Below are positions 53,305 through 63,427 of a DNA stretch of 64,000 nt, piece after piece. Numbering within the stretch: position 1 is the first letter of the stretch; the number at the start of each line of letters is the position of its first letter. Both the position numbers and the translations under genes were made by a program. The DNA comes from Bacillota bacterium (GTDB lineage Bacteria > Bacillota > Negativicutes > Sporomusales > Sporomusaceae), in contig JAGGAB010000003.1 in the NCBI GenBank assembly GCA_017889705.1, positions 62,001-126,000 on the forward strand. Reading direction: 5' to 3'. The notes under the pieces were generated by a model. That model made no database searches. It worked only from the letters and a program-made list of their open reading frames with translations, and was not told where the DNA came from.

Positions 53305-53352
53305 AGAGAGACTTAATCTAGACAACGTTTGATGCCGTCTGAATTAAGTCTT
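53305..53352. repeat. Short inverted repeat, family copy 2
   Basis: AGACTTAATCTAGAC pairs with GTCTGAATTAAGTCT around about 15 bases. Its right arm is the inverse complement of AGACTTAATTCAGACGGC at 18163-18180. It lies between gntR and the nitroreductase gene and could also act as a terminator, as TTCAAAAAAGG follows. Confidence 0.7.
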
Positions 53353-53386
53353 CAAAAAAGGTCTAGAATATCATGTATTCTTTCTG

Positions 53387-53956
53387 TTAATTCATAATAA
53401 TATCCTGCAATTTTAACTTTGGCACATGATGAACCTGGTTATCATCCCGCCAATATTTAGTATCATCATCTGCTTCAATCTCATCAATTACAACACATTC
53501 TTGGGGTTTACCCAAAGCAATCACCAACACTATCTCCATGTTTTCCGGAATATCTAACGCCGCTCTTAAACCAGGCCGCTGCAAATTACCAATCATGCAG
53601 CCCCCTAGGCCCTGTTCAACCGCTCCCAACAAGATACTCTGAGCAGCAATACCATAAGCCGGACCACCAATTGCTTTTTGTTGTTCATCTTGAACAATTA
53701 CGATATAAGCAGTTGGCCTTTCGCCCGCTACCGGTCCTGTCCAATCTTTTAAATAACCAGCCCAGCCAATATGGGGAAATATTTTATCATTAGTTTCCTT
53801 AGCATTAGACAAGTAATATCGCAAAGTTTGGCGGTTGGCTCCTGAAGGACTCAATCTTGCTAAATCGATTAGCTGCAGTAAAGTCTCCCGGCTGATTTCC
53901 TGTTCTTCGTAGAATCGCCGGTAACTCCGGTTTCTTTTCACTAAATCGGCAAGCAC
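53387..53956 (-). CDS. Nitroreductase-family FMN protein
   Basis: A 189-residue nitroreductase. NRSYRRFYEEQEIS and RLSPSGANRQTLRYY hold the FMN-binding arginine and serine, and LGGCMIGNLQRPGLR the second part of the fold. It reduces nitro compounds, quinones or other acceptors with NAD(P)H; the true substrate is not evident. It lies 30 bases after hisIE and may be read with the histidine operon. Confidence 0.88.
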   Translation of the reverse strand: MLADLVKRNRSYRRFYEEQEISRETLLQLIDLARLSPSGANRQTLRYYLSNAKETNDKIFPHIGWAGYLKDWTGPVAGERPTAYIVIVQDEQQKAIGGPAYGIAAQSILLGAVEQGLGGCMIGNLQRPGLRAALDIPENMEIVLVIALGKPQECVVIDEIEADDDTKYWRDDNQVHHVPKLKLQDIIMN

Positions 53957-53986
53957 TTAGAACCGCTCCATTCCTTTTGCCAAATA

Positions 53987-54640
53987 CTATTTCCGGCGTT
54001 TTTTCAATTCCTCAAACAACTCACTTGGCGCAATATTGTGGTTGGCTAACAGTACCAAGCAGTGATACCAGAGATCAGCCATTTCATACAATATCTCGGC
54101 TTTGTCGTTATTTTTAGAAGCGATAATAGTTTCTGCCGATTCTTCACCGACTTTTTTAAGAATTTTGTCCTGCCCTTTTTCAAATAGGTAGTTGGTATAG
54201 GAACCTTCCTTGGGATTGTGCTTACGGTCATTGATAACATTATACAGTTCATATAAAACACCGGCTAATGGTTCTTTGTATACTTTGTCTGGATCAACCA
54301 ATTTCTCTGCCTGCTCAGCTTCCGCATCCAGTCTGCGGCTAAAACAGGAGAATGTGCCTTCATGGCAAGCCACACCTTTCTGTTCCACCTTAACCAACAG
54401 GGTATCTGCGTCACAATCATAATACATTTCCTTTACTGTCTGCACATGACCGGAGGTTTCCCCCTTCTGCCAGAGCGCCTTGCGGCTGCGGCTGTAAAAC
54501 CAGGTTACACCGGTTGTTAGTGTCTTAGCTAATGATTCGGCATTCATATATGCCAGCATCAGTACTGTTCCGGAAGCCTCGTCCTGAATAATCGCCGGTA
54601 CCAAGCCGTTCTCGTCAAATTTTACTACCTCTATATTCAT
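53987..54640 (-). CDS. hisIE: Bifunctional HisIE
   Basis: A 217-residue fusion catalysing two early steps of histidine synthesis. Residues 1-110 are the phosphoribosyl-AMP cyclohydrolase: [16 protein letters not shown] and DCDADTLLV. Residues about 125-217 are the pyrophosphohydrolase: [14 protein letters not shown]. The start overlaps the hisF stop by four bases. Both active regions are complete. Last gene of the his operon. Confidence 0.96.
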   Translation of the reverse strand: MNIEVVKFDENGLVPAIIQDEASGTVLMLAYMNAESLAKTLTTGVTWFYSRSRKALWQKGETSGHVQTVKEMYYDCDADTLLVKVEQKGVACHEGTFSCFSRRLDAEAEQAEKLVDPDKVYKEPLAGVLYELYNVINDRKHNPKEGSYTNYLFEKGQDKILKKVGEESAETIIASKNNDKAEILYEMADLWYHCLVLLANHNIAPSELFEELKKRRK

Positions 54641-55395
54641 AATCGCACCTCTACTCCCCGGGATTTTAGATATTCCTTAACTTGACCAACCGTAAACTGG
54701 CCGTAGTGAAATACCGATGCCGCCAGTACGGCATCAGCCTTACCGGCAGTTAATACTTCATAAAAATGTTCCATCTCGCCGGCGCCGCCAGAGGCAATAA
54801 CAGGTACATTGACGGCTTCTGATACCATCCTAGTCAGTGCAATATCATAGCCATCCTTGGTGCCGTCTTTGTCCATGCTTGTCAGCAAAATTTCCCCAGC
54901 GCCCAGCTCTGTGGCTCTTTTGACCCATTCCAGCACATCAATTCCTGTCGGTGTACGTCCACCGTTAATATATACTTCCCAGGCATCCTGACCGGACTGG
55001 CGGGCATCAACCGCCAGCACAATACACTGACGGCCAAAGCGTTTGGCACCTTCAGTCAAAAGTTCCGGATTCTTAACCGCTGCGGTATTTAGCGAAACCT
55101 TGTCAGCACCAGCATTAAGCATTGTTCTGATATCTTCGACTGTCCGTATACCACCGCCCACCGTAAAGGGAATAAACACCTGAGCAGCTACGTCACCAAC
55201 TACATCCACCATAGTTTTGCGTTCATCTGAGGAGGCAGTAATATCCAGGAAAACCAGTTCGTCAGCCAGTTTAATATCATAGACTTTAGCCAGTTCTACC
55301 GGATCGCCGGCATCGCGCAGGCCAACAAAATTAGTTCCCTTAACCACCCGCCCGTCTTTTACATCAAGGCAGGGAATAATGCGTTTCGTATACAT
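54637..55395 (-). CDS. hisF: Imidazole glycerol phosphate synthase cyclase subunit
   Basis: A 252-residue TIM barrel. The two catalytic aspartates are in [14 protein letters not shown] (near residue 11) and [13 protein letters not shown] (near residue 130). It takes ammonia from HisH and closes the imidazole ring. It follows hisA by six bases and overlaps hisIE. Confidence 0.97.
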   Translation of the reverse strand: MYTKRIIPCLDVKDGRVVKGTNFVGLRDAGDPVELAKVYDIKLADELVFLDITASSDERKTMVDVVGDVAAQVFIPFTVGGGIRTVEDIRTMLNAGADKVSLNTAAVKNPELLTEGAKRFGRQCIVLAVDARQSGQDAWEVYINGGRTPTGIDVLEWVKRATELGAGEILLTSMDKDGTKDGYDIALTRMVSEAVNVPVIASGGAGEMEHFYEVLTAGKADAVLAASVFHYGQFTVGQVKEYLKSRGVEVRL

Positions 55396-55401
55396 GATTT
55401 A

Positions 55402-56130
55402 TCACTCCTTGGCCAAACGAATGGCTGCCGCAACATCAACTGCACCGGTATAAATGGCCTTGCCGACAATAACGCCTTCAATACCGCCATCGGTGTTGGC
55501 TGCTTTCAGTGCCGTAATGTCATCAAGGCTTTTTACACCGCCGGAGGCAATCACCGGGATACCGGCTGCCTTAGCCAGCGAGGCCGTTGCCGCTACATTG
55601 ACACCCTGCAAAGTTCCGTCCCGGGAGATATCAGTATAAATAATGCGGGATACACCGGCCTCAGCCATTTTTTTCGCCAGCTCTTCTGCTCCCACACCAC
55701 CTGACACTTCCCAGCCGTCTACAGCTGCCTGCCCGTCACGGGCATCAATTCCCACAACAATCTTATTGCCAAATTTGCGGCAAGCCTCACGAACAAGTTC
55801 AGGATTGCGGACAGCAATAGATCCCAGTATTACCCGGCTAACACCGGCTGATAACACTTGTTCAATATTGTCAAGCGTGCGGATACCTCCGCCTAGTTGT
55901 ACCGGAATATTGACAGACTTCACAATTATGCTTACTACCTCAAGATTTACCGACTTGCCAGCCAGTGCGCCGTCCAAATCAACAACATGCAAATACTCAG
56001 CCCCCGCTGCCGCCCATTTAAGCGCCATATCGGCAGGATTGTCGGCAAACACAGTTTCTTTATCAAAACGCCCTTCGGTCAGACGGACACAGCGTCCGCC
56101 GCGAATGTCGATTGCCGGAAAAATAATCAT
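55402..56130 (-). CDS. hisA: HisA isomerase
   Basis: A 242-residue TIM barrel, 5'-ProFAR isomerase. PAIDIRGGRCVRLTEG holds the first catalytic Asp and YTDISRDGTLQG the second. Upstream, 160 bases separate it from hisH; most of that is an inverted-repeat element, so the operon is interrupted here but still in the same direction. Confidence 0.97.
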   Translation of the reverse strand: MIIFPAIDIRGGRCVRLTEGRFDKETVFADNPADMALKWAAAGAEYLHVVDLDGALAGKSVNLEVVSIIVKSVNIPVQLGGGIRTLDNIEQVLSAGVSRVILGSIAVRNPELVREACRKFGNKIVVGIDARDGQAAVDGWEVSGGVGAEELAKKMAEAGVSRIIYTDISRDGTLQGVNVAATASLAKAAGIPVIASGGVKSLDDITALKAANTDGGIEGVIVGKAIYTGAVDVAAAIRLAKE

Positions 56131-56144
56131 GATTTCAACTCCTT

Positions 56145-56270
56145 AGAGACTGTCCCCAAACGCTCATCTGCGTTGTTGCTCCTGCAAGCGCTCGCTCAAC
56201 GTACCAGCCCAGTACGCTTTCGCTCACGTTCTCGTCGCGCCTAGCAGCTAAGCATTTTGGACCAGTCTCT
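56145..56270. repeat. Inverted-repeat element between hisH and hisA
   Basis: AGAGACTG at the left and CCAGTCTCT at the right bound about 126 bases. Internally, AAGCGCTCGCTCAACGTAC is mirrored by GTACGCTTTCGCTCACGTT, giving a strong stem. No protein is encoded. Layout and length suggest a non-autonomous mobile or REP-like element. It is the only large gap within the his operon. Confidence 0.7.
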
Positions 56271-56292
56271 TACATTAAGGTAATGTGTTTTT

Positions 56293-56928
56293 CTAAACAC
56301 ATCTAACAAAGTTAGCTAAGATCGCTAACCCTGTCGCACTTGATTTTTCAGGGTGAAACTGAACTGCCTGCACATTGCCACAGCCCACAGCCGCCGTCAC
56401 TGCACCGCCATATTCAGTCACTGCCGTAACAACAGCCTGATTATCAGGCACAGCATGATAGCTATGGACAAAGTAAACATAGGGCATGACCTTCAATCCG
56501 GCAAACAGCTGGCTTTGTGTCCTAAATTCCAGGTTGTTCCATCCCATATGGGGAATTTTAAGCTCGGGAGCAACGATTTTCCGCACCATGCCTGGTATAA
56601 TTCCCAGCCCCGGCACACCGGGAGCTTCTTCGCTGCCGTCAAATAACAACTGCAACCCAAGACAAATCCCGAGAAAAGGTGTCCCCCGCCCAGCCACTTC
56701 TTGGATAACCTCAACAAGCCCGTAACTCTCCAGGTTCGCCATACAGTCACCAAATGCCCCCACTCCGGGAAGTACTACCTTGGCAGCACTTTTTATAACT
56801 GACGGATCACTGGTAATGATGATATCATACCGGCTTCCATTTTCGGTGTTTAACCTGGCTAATGCCTTGGACACACTATGCAAATTGCCCATACCATAAT
56901 CAATAATTGCTAAGGTTGCTAACGCCAT
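56293..56928 (-). CDS. hisH: Imidazole glycerol phosphate synthase glutaminase subunit
   Basis: A 211-residue class I glutamine amidotransferase. The nucleophile cysteine is in LGICLGLQLL (about 83), and VQFHPEKS provides His and Glu. It supplies ammonia to HisF. The ATG at 56928 comes 13 bases after hisB stop. Confidence 0.96.
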   Translation of the reverse strand: MALATLAIIDYGMGNLHSVSKALARLNTENGSRYDIIITSDPSVIKSAAKVVLPGVGAFGDCMANLESYGLVEVIQEVAGRGTPFLGICLGLQLLFDGSEEAPGVPGLGIIPGMVRKIVAPELKIPHMGWNNLEFRTQSQLFAGLKVMPYVYFVHSYHAVPDNQAVVTAVTEYGGAVTAAVGCGNVQAVQFHPEKSSATGLAILANFVRCV

Positions 56929-56941
56929 CGCTGAATCTCCT

Positions 56942-57529
56942 TTATAACATGCCTTTGGTTGACATTACACCCTTGATCCGGTCATCCTGCCGTGTTGCTT
57001 CATCAAGCGCCCGGCCTAAAGCCTTAAAAATAGCTTCAATGCAATGATGAGTGTTCTTTCCTGATAACAGCCGCACATGCAGGGTAAGTCCGGCGTGCAC
57101 ACTAAGCGCCCGCAAAAACTCTTCTGTTAATTCGCTGTCAAACTGCCCTACCTGCTCACCTGGCAGCACTGCATCAAAAACCAGAAAAGGGCGGCCACTG
57201 ATATCCAACGATACCATGGCCAGCGCTTCATCCATAGGAACAAAAGCTGTGCCATAGCGTTTGATTCCGGCTTTATCCCCAAGTGCCTTGGCTAATGCCT
57301 GTCCCAGCGCGATGCCAGTATCCTCAACAGTATGATGCCCGTCAACATAGGTATCGCCTTTTGCAGTTACCGTCAGATCAAATAAGCCATGTTTGCTAAA
57401 TAGTGTTAACATATGATCAAAAAAACCAATGCCGGTAGTAATCTCAGACTGGCCGCCGCCGTCAAGCCGCAAAGCAACATTTATAGCTGTTTCTCCGGTA
57501 ATCCGTTCCAAACTCGCACTGCGGCTCAT
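56942..57529 (-). CDS. hisB: Imidazoleglycerol-phosphate dehydratase
   Basis: A 195-residue monofunctional IGPD. Metal-binding motifs are [22 protein letters not shown] and [16 protein letters not shown]. It lacks the phosphatase domain of enteric HisB, so histidinol-phosphate phosphatase must be encoded elsewhere. It overlaps hisC by four bases. Confidence 0.97.
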   Translation of the reverse strand: MSRSASLERITGETAINVALRLDGGGQSEITTGIGFFDHMLTLFSKHGLFDLTVTAKGDTYVDGHHTVEDTGIALGQALAKALGDKAGIKRYGTAFVPMDEALAMVSLDISGRPFLVFDAVLPGEQVGQFDSELTEEFLRALSVHAGLTLHVRLLSGKNTHHCIEAIFKALGRALDEATRQDDRIKGVMSTKGML

Positions 57530-58569
57530 AACGTAAGCGCCTCCAATACAGCATTATTTTCCGCTGGCGTACCTACGCCACTTCGGATGCAGTTTATCAA
57601 CCCAGGAACTTTGCTGAAATCGCGGATTCCAATGCCTTTGGCACTTAGCTTCTCAATAATTTCTGATATAGTATCACTTTTGATCAGCAGGAAATTGGTT
57701 TGGGACGGGTATACAGTTATACCGTCAAGTGCACTAAGAGCAGCTGCCATCCTTATCCGCTCGCGGCTATTTTCAGCAATACCGGCGGCATATTCCTGCC
57801 GCATGTTATAGACAATCTCGGCAGTTGCAAGCGTCAGGGCATTTACACAGTAAGGCAATATTACCTTCCCCAGTGTTTGGGCAATACTCTCGCTTGTCAA
57901 CAGAAAACCGATCCGGGCTGATGCCAGGCCATAGGCTTTCGAAAAGGTGCGGGCAATAGCTACATTCTGATATTTTCCCAGTAAGTCCACAGAGGTTTTT
58001 CCATAAAACTCATGATAAGCTTCATCAATAACCACCAGACTTTGAGTATTGGCAACAATATATTCAATCTGTTCCGGCGGCAATACCCCTCCAGTCGGAT
58101 TATTGGGATTACAGAGCAAAATCACACTGGCTTCAGCTTGCTTAGCAGCCTCCAGTAATGCATCGGCATCCAGTGTGTAATCCTCGTTAAGGGCCACGGG
58201 TACCGGCTTACTGTCAGCCAGCTTGGCATAAATCTTGTACATAGAAAATGACGGACTGGGATAAACAATACTGCGTCCGGCACCGCCAAAGGCATAACAC
58301 AATTTCTCCAAAATTTCACTGGAACCGTTGCCTACAAGCACATTAGCCGCTTTTAGGCCAAAGCCGGCGGCAATGGTTGTTTTTAGCGAATGAGCAGTCA
58401 GCTCAGGGTAGCGGTTAAACTGCAAGGAGGAAAGTGTTTCAACTACTTTGGCTTTGACTGCCGGCGGCATATCATAGGGACTTTCATTAGCATCAAGCCT
58501 GATCGGCCAGCTTATTTCTTCCACCGAATAGGTGGGTAACACTTCTAACCCGCTGCGGGGCTGAAACAT
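57526..58569 (-). CDS. hisC: Histidinol-phosphate aminotransferase
   Basis: A 347-residue PLP aminotransferase. [33 protein letters not shown] and the PLP lysine in [16 protein letters not shown] are all present. It converts imidazole acetol phosphate. One base separates it from hisD and it overlaps hisB by four. Confidence 0.96.
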   Translation of the reverse strand: MFQPRSGLEVLPTYSVEEISWPIRLDANESPYDMPPAVKAKVVETLSSLQFNRYPELTAHSLKTTIAAGFGLKAANVLVGNGSSEILEKLCYAFGGAGRSIVYPSPSFSMYKIYAKLADSKPVPVALNEDYTLDADALLEAAKQAEASVILLCNPNNPTGGVLPPEQIEYIVANTQSLVVIDEAYHEFYGKTSVDLLGKYQNVAIARTFSKAYGLASARIGFLLTSESIAQTLGKVILPYCVNALTLATAEIVYNMRQEYAAGIAENSRERIRMAAALSALDGITVYPSQTNFLLIKSDTISEIIEKLSAKGIGIRDFSKVPGLINCIRSGVGTPAENNAVLEALTL

Positions 58570-58570
58570 A

Positions 58571-59911
58571 TTAATTCCCCCTCAATCTTACCGCATTCGC
58601 ATGTGCTGTCAAGCCTTCGGCCTCAGCCAGTTTGATGATCTGGCCGCTGACAGCTGCCAAGGCTTCCTGCGTATAAGCAATAATACTACTCTTTTTCATA
58701 AAGGTTTCGACATTGAGCACTGAATAAAACCTGGCTGTACCGCCGGTCGGCAATACATGATTAGGACCGGCAAAATAATCGCCCAGCGGCTCCGGTGAAT
58801 ACGGCCCCATAAAGATAGCCCCGGCATGTCGCACATATGGCAGCAGTTTAAAAGGTTCAGTTGTCAGTAGTTCCAAATGCTCAGGTGCCGAAACATTGGC
58901 CCATTCAATTGCTTCATAAATGTCTTTGGTAATGAGGATAAAACTATTTTCTTCAATAGCTTGTGTGGCAATATCTTTACGGCTCAAAGCTGCCAACTGC
59001 CGTTCGACTTCTTTTTCTACCTGCACCGACAGTTCAGTGCTGTCGGTAATAAGAATGCTGGAAGCCAACACATCATGTTCTGCCTGGCTAAGCATATCTG
59101 CCGCCACATATTTAGGATCAGCCGTACTGTCGGCCACAATGAGAATCTCACTGGGGCCTGCCAGCATATCAATATCAACATGACCATAAACGGCTTTCTT
59201 GGCTAATGTAACAAAAATATTGCCAGGACCGGTAATCTTGTCGACTTTCGGGATAGTTTCCGTGCCGAAAGCCAGCGCTGCAACTGCCTGCGCACCACCG
59301 ACTTTAAATATTTTAGTAACACCGGCCAGTTTTGCTGCCGCAAGCACATAAGGGTTAACCTTACCTTCCCGACTTGGAGGCACAACCATGATAATCTCTT
59401 TTACTCCGGCCACAGATGCCGGTACTGCATTCATAATTACTGACGACGGATAAGCCGCCGTACCGCCTGGTACATAAATGCCAACCTTATCAATCGGCGT
59501 ACATTTCTGCCCTAAAATCGCGCCCTTTTCTCGCTCGGTAAACCAAGACTTAGGCAATTGCTCGGCATGAAAACGTTTGACGTTGGCTGCTGCGACTTCC
59601 AGTGCCGCAAGCACTTCCTTGTCTGCCCCTTCAATCGCAGCCTCGATCTCAGATGCCGTTACCTCCAGAGTTTCAGGCGTAAAATCAGCGCCATCAATCA
59701 GCTTCGTGTATTTTAACACAGCAGTATTGCCTTCACGCCGTACATCTTCGACAATACGATCAACTACCTGCTGGGCTGACAGCTCTTCACCAAAAGTTTC
59801 TTTTACTTTGGCACGTCCGCCGGCACTGAGTACCACTTTATCAAAAGATGGCTTCTCCAGTATTTCCGCTATTTCTTCTTTGCTAAAAAAACTGCTGTGA
59901 ATGCGTTTCAT
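58571..59911 (-). CDS. hisD: Histidinol dehydrogenase
   Basis: A 446-residue zinc enzyme for the last two oxidation steps. GPGNIFVTLAKKAVYG, AGPSEILIVAD, SQAEHDVLASSILIT and APEHLELLT are the usual blocks. Overlaps hisG by four bases. Confidence 0.97.
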   Translation of the reverse strand: MKRIHSSFFSKEEIAEILEKPSFDKVVLSAGGRAKVKETFGEELSAQQVVDRIVEDVRREGNTAVLKYTKLIDGADFTPETLEVTASEIEAAIEGADKEVLAALEVAAANVKRFHAEQLPKSWFTEREKGAILGQKCTPIDKVGIYVPGGTAAYPSSVIMNAVPASVAGVKEIIMVVPPSREGKVNPYVLAAAKLAGVTKIFKVGGAQAVAALAFGTETIPKVDKITGPGNIFVTLAKKAVYGHVDIDMLAGPSEILIVADSTADPKYVAADMLSQAEHDVLASSILITDSTELSVQVEKEVERQLAALSRKDIATQAIEENSFILITKDIYEAIEWANVSAPEHLELLTTEPFKLLPYVRHAGAIFMGPYSPEPLGDYFAGPNHVLPTGGTARFYSVLNVETFMKKSSIIAYTQEALAAVSGQIIKLAEAEGLTAHANAVRLRGN

Positions 59912-60573
59912 GCCTTTCCCTCACATTCCACCAGGGCTTTTAGGCCTTCTACCATTTTATTGATACGGTCAAATTTCATTTTAAAACTCACCCGGTTAGC
60001 AATAAACCTGGCAGTCGCCGGATGGATCTGGGCAATCTCCACAAGGTTGTTCTCTTTCAGAGTACGTCCGGTTTCCACCAAATCGACAATGACCTCAGCC
60101 AACCCCACAATCGGTGCCAATTCAATCGAACCGTTAAGTTTAATAATCTCCATTTGAATACCGACACTATGAAAAAAGGTTTCAGCAATCCGCGGATACT
60201 TGGTAGCTACCCGCATATGTGCATAATCGCTTAATTTTTCTTGTTTAAGCGCCTGAGGAACAGCCACCATCATCCGGCAAAAACCGAATTTCAAATCAAG
60301 CAGTTCATAAACATCCTTGCTTTCTTCCAGCAACACATCCTTGCCAATTATGCCGATATCAGCCGCACCATATTCAACATAGGTAGGCAAATCCGCTGTT
60401 TTAGTAATAATAAAGCGGATTTTTTCAACTTCATTGGCAATGACAAGTTTGCGCGAATTTTCGCTAAGCCCTTCGGCGGTATAGCCGATTTTGGCCAGCA
60501 TGTTTGCCGAAAGGTCAAAAAGTTTGCCCTTCGGTAGGGCTATTGTTAAATACTCCATATCATTTGAGGTCAT
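59908..60573 (-). CDS. hisG: ATP phosphoribosyltransferase, short form
   Basis: A 221-residue catalytic subunit (HisGs). ALPKGKLF, YGAADIGIIGKDVLLE and DLVETGRTLKENNL are typical. The short form lacks the C-terminal regulatory domain and needs HisZ, encoded at 62228. ATG at 60573 has AGGAGG six bases upstream. It is the first gene of the his operon. No T-box-like leader was found in the 180 bases upstream. Confidence 0.97.
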   Translation of the reverse strand: MTSNDMEYLTIALPKGKLFDLSANMLAKIGYTAEGLSENSRKLVIANEVEKIRFIITKTADLPTYVEYGAADIGIIGKDVLLEESKDVYELLDLKFGFCRMMVAVPQALKQEKLSDYAHMRVATKYPRIAETFFHSVGIQMEIIKLNGSIELAPIVGLAEVIVDLVETGRTLKENNLVEIAQIHPATARFIANRVSFKMKFDRINKMVEGLKALVECEGKA

Positions 60574-60754
60574 GACATGCCTCCTATTATGCTTTAATTA
60601 ATTAAAGGATTAATATGATAATATATTAACACCATACATTGCCAACGTCAATATTTACTTTAAATATTTTCGTTCCTAAAAAGTCAAGTAGGAAAACCTC
60701 GTGTATATGTAGAAGTAACTGGCAAGATAATAACCTTAGACAAGGGGGTTTACT

Positions 60755-61711
60755 ATGGCTACTTTAAATATTGTCGTATTTAATCCACTGGCTGACCGGC
60801 ATATAGAGTTAATTAAAGCCGCTGAGCCTACTGTAAATATAATTGTTTGTGATGAAAAGACCATTCGTGAACATATGCCTGAGTGTCACATCCTGACCAC
60901 TTGGGGCTGGGCTGAAACCCGTCATCTCTATCAGGCAGCCCCTCATTTAGAATGGATTCATGCGCTGAGCGCCGGTGTTGAAAAACTGCTCTTCCCGGAA
61001 ATCCAGGGCGCCGACACTATCCTCACAAATTCCAAAGGTATTCATGGTATTCCGGTCTCTGAACATGTATTGGCCATGATGCTGGCTTTTAGCCGGGGAC
61101 TCAATTTGAGCATTCAGCAACAGCAGGCAAGAATTTGGAAACGAATCCCCACCAATGAACTCCATGAGCATACTCTTGCTATTATCGGGCTTGGTGCTAT
61201 TGGACGCGAGATTGCAAAAAAAGCCAAAGCCCTTGGCATGACTGTCCTTGCCAGTAAACAGGAAATGACTACCGAGTTATTTGTTGATAAACTGTATCCA
61301 TCTGATAATGACAGTATGCTGGAAATGTTGTCGCAGGCCGATTTTGTCGTTATTGCCCTGCCGCTGACAGAAGATACCGAAAATCTGATTGGTCTGAAGC
61401 AGCTTAGCGTTATGAAACCTTCGGCCTATCTCTTTAATATTGCCAGAGGCGCTATTATCAATGAGGCCGATTTGGTTACAGCCTTAGAGCAAAAACTAAT
61501 TCGCGGTGCCGGCCTGGATGTGTTCGCTCATGAACCCCTGCCGGAATCTAGCCCGCTTTGGGCTATGCCTAATGTCATTATTACGCCCCATGTTGCCGCC
61601 TTATCACCGGCATATCTTGACCGGGCCATCAAACTCTTTGCCGACAATCTCACCCGCTTTATCCAAGGCCGGGATATGATTAATCTTGTCGATAAGGTTA
61701 AAGGCTATTAA
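60755..61711 (+). CDS. D-isomer-specific 2-hydroxyacid dehydrogenase
   Basis: A 318-residue NAD(P)-dependent dehydrogenase. The Rossmann loop is IIGLGAIGREIAKKAKALG, then NIARGAIINEADLV holds the arginine, DVFAHEPLPESSPLW the glutamate, and ITPHVAALSP the histidine. It reduces a 2-keto acid or oxidises a D-2-hydroxyacid; the substrate is not evident. It is divergent from hisG and overlaps the convergent HD gene by four bases. Confidence 0.92.
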   Translation: MATLNIVVFNPLADRHIELIKAAEPTVNIIVCDEKTIREHMPECHILTTWGWAETRHLYQAAPHLEWIHALSAGVEKLLFPEIQGADTILTNSKGIHGIPVSEHVLAMMLAFSRGLNLSIQQQQARIWKRIPTNELHEHTLAIIGLGAIGREIAKKAKALGMTVLASKQEMTTELFVDKLYPSDNDSMLEMLSQADFVVIALPLTEDTENLIGLKQLSVMKPSAYLFNIARGAIINEADLVTALEQKLIRGAGLDVFAHEPLPESSPLWAMPNVIITPHVAALSPAYLDRAIKLFADNLTRFIQGRDMINLVDKVKGY

Positions 61712-62235
61712 TTAAGATTATCAGCTGTTCTGAGTAGTGTAAGCTCCGGTGGTTCACCAACTGCCGGAGCTTCGTGATGTTTGGCGATAATTTCGGTTAC
61801 TTGAGGCGACATGCCGGCTGCGCTCAGCATCTCCGTCCCACGCGCGGCATGATGATAATAAATATAGACAGCATGGCGGAGATTAGACAATTTCCCGCCC
61901 CGTCCCGGGCGACCCCAGGACTTTGCCCACCCAGGTGCAGCTTTATCTAAGATTACGGTAATGATTTTATCTGCAGTGCTAACATCACCTTTTACCTTGC
62001 CAACATCATGCAGGAGCGCACATTTTATCAGCAACTCCTGATCGACTTGTTTCTGCCCACCGGCCAATTCCAGCGCCGTATAAGCAACATTTAGCGCATG
62101 TCGTTGGTCAGGCAAATTCATTTGGTAAAAGAATTTTGCCTCAGCTGTACTCAGATAGTTAGCAATAAAGTTTTGGTCACTTGCCTCAATCCGGGCGGTA
62201 ATTGCCGAAAAAAACTGTTTAACTCGTTTATTCAA
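61708..62235 (-). CDS. HD-domain phosphohydrolase
   Basis: A 175-residue HD-domain protein. ALLHDVGKVKGDVSTADK carries the HD pair, with His residues in IYYHHAARG and AKHHEAPA; it belongs to the HDIG group, which hydrolyses nucleotides or other phosphoesters. It lies in the same direction as hisZ and overlaps its end by eight bases. Confidence 0.85.
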   Translation of the reverse strand: MNKRVKQFFSAITARIEASDQNFIANYLSTAEAKFFYQMNLPDQRHALNVAYTALELAGGQKQVDQELLIKCALLHDVGKVKGDVSTADKIITVILDKAAPGWAKSWGRPGRGGKLSNLRHAVYIYYHHAARGTEMLSAAGMSPQVTEIIAKHHEAPAVGEPPELTLLRTADNLN

Positions 62236-63412
62236 TATAGATCAGTTCTTCATAGCCTTGTTCCTTGGCTGCCGCTTGCGCAGCGCCTTTGGAACTGGCC
62301 TCCAAGGCCAGTTCGGCACGCCGGCCGGCTTTGCGATAGTCTTTAGCTGCTTTAATGGCGTCAGTTAGTTTTTCCTCGGCCCAGGCAATATAGACATCTT
62401 TACCTTGAACACTAACGCCAATTCCTTGGCGTTCGAGCGCCAGCAAGATTCTTTCAATACCCAGAGCAAAGCCTGTAGCCGGATTGGCAACTCCAAAAGA
62501 TTCCAGCATGGTATCATAGCGCCCCCCGCCGCATAGCGGGAAACCTAAGCCTGGCGTATATCCCTCAAAAACCATACCTGTATAATAATCCAAATCGCGA
62601 ATAATGCCTAAATCGAAATTAACATACTGTTCAACACCATAGTCTTTTAAGAGCTTATAGATATCAGCCAAATTGTCAAGTGCCGCCCGGCTGGTAGCAT
62701 TATTAACCAAGTGGTACGCTTCTTTAAGCATATCTTCCCGTCCGTGCAGCAGCGGAATCTGCCGAAGCAGTTCCTGTGCCGGCTGACTAAGGCCACTTTC
62801 TGCCAAAATCTCACCAAGTCCCACTAAATCACGATTAACCATCGCATACTTAACTTTTTGCTGCTCCAGCAAATTAAGGCCACTTTCTGCCATAATCCCA
62901 TTGATAAAAGCAACCTGGCCTAATCCGATTTGGAAATTGGTTAAGCCCGCCTCCAGCATAGCTTCCACTGCAATTGCAATAATTTCGGCATCAGCAGCCG
63001 GTCCCGGAGCTCCCAAAAGCTCGATCCCGGCTTGATAAAACTCACATTGCCGTCCGGCCTGCGCCTGTTCATGGCGGAATACATTGGTAAGATAAAACAG
63101 CCTAAGTGGCAGCGGCCGTTCTTTGAACCGTGTCGCAGCTACCCGGGCAATCGGCGTTGTCATATCAGGCCGCAGCGCTAAGGTACGGTTATTCTTATCA
63201 AAAAACTTAAATACATGCTCGTGAATAGCATTGCCGGTCCCTAATGTCATGGTTTCCATATATTCAAATGTTGGCGTAACTACTTCATCATAACCCCAAC
63301 ACGAAAACAACTCGGCAAGAGCGCCTTCCACAATACGCTTCTGCTTTGCTTCCCGTGGCAGCAAATCCTTTGTCCCGTAAGGAATTTGCGGCACAAAATT
63401 GCTTCTGTTCAT
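62228..63412 (-). CDS. hisZ: ATP phosphoribosyltransferase regulatory subunit
   Basis: A 394-residue HisRS-like paralogue without tRNA ligase function. YGTKDLLPREAKQKR, LRPDMTTPIARVAATRF and CEFYQAGIELLG are typical, and GFALGIERILLALE closes the fold. It activates short HisG. ATG at 63412 has GGAG eight bases upstream; the in-frame GTG at 63421 overlaps that ribosome site. It is separated from the other his genes by two unrelated genes. Confidence 0.92.
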   Translation of the reverse strand: MNRSNFVPQIPYGTKDLLPREAKQKRIVEGALAELFSCWGYDEVVTPTFEYMETMTLGTGNAIHEHVFKFFDKNNRTLALRPDMTTPIARVAATRFKERPLPLRLFYLTNVFRHEQAQAGRQCEFYQAGIELLGAPGPAADAEIIAIAVEAMLEAGLTNFQIGLGQVAFINGIMAESGLNLLEQQKVKYAMVNRDLVGLGEILAESGLSQPAQELLRQIPLLHGREDMLKEAYHLVNNATSRAALDNLADIYKLLKDYGVEQYVNFDLGIIRDLDYYTGMVFEGYTPGLGFPLCGGGRYDTMLESFGVANPATGFALGIERILLALERQGIGVSVQGKDVYIAWAEEKLTDAIKAAKDYRKAGRRAELALEASSKGAAQAAAKEQGYEELIYIE

Positions 63413-63427
63413 TGTGTACACTCCATT

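Noticed and set aside
60574-60754. T-box leader before the histidine operon
   Set aside because: No T-box core (TGGNACCGCG-type) or terminator is visible before hisG.
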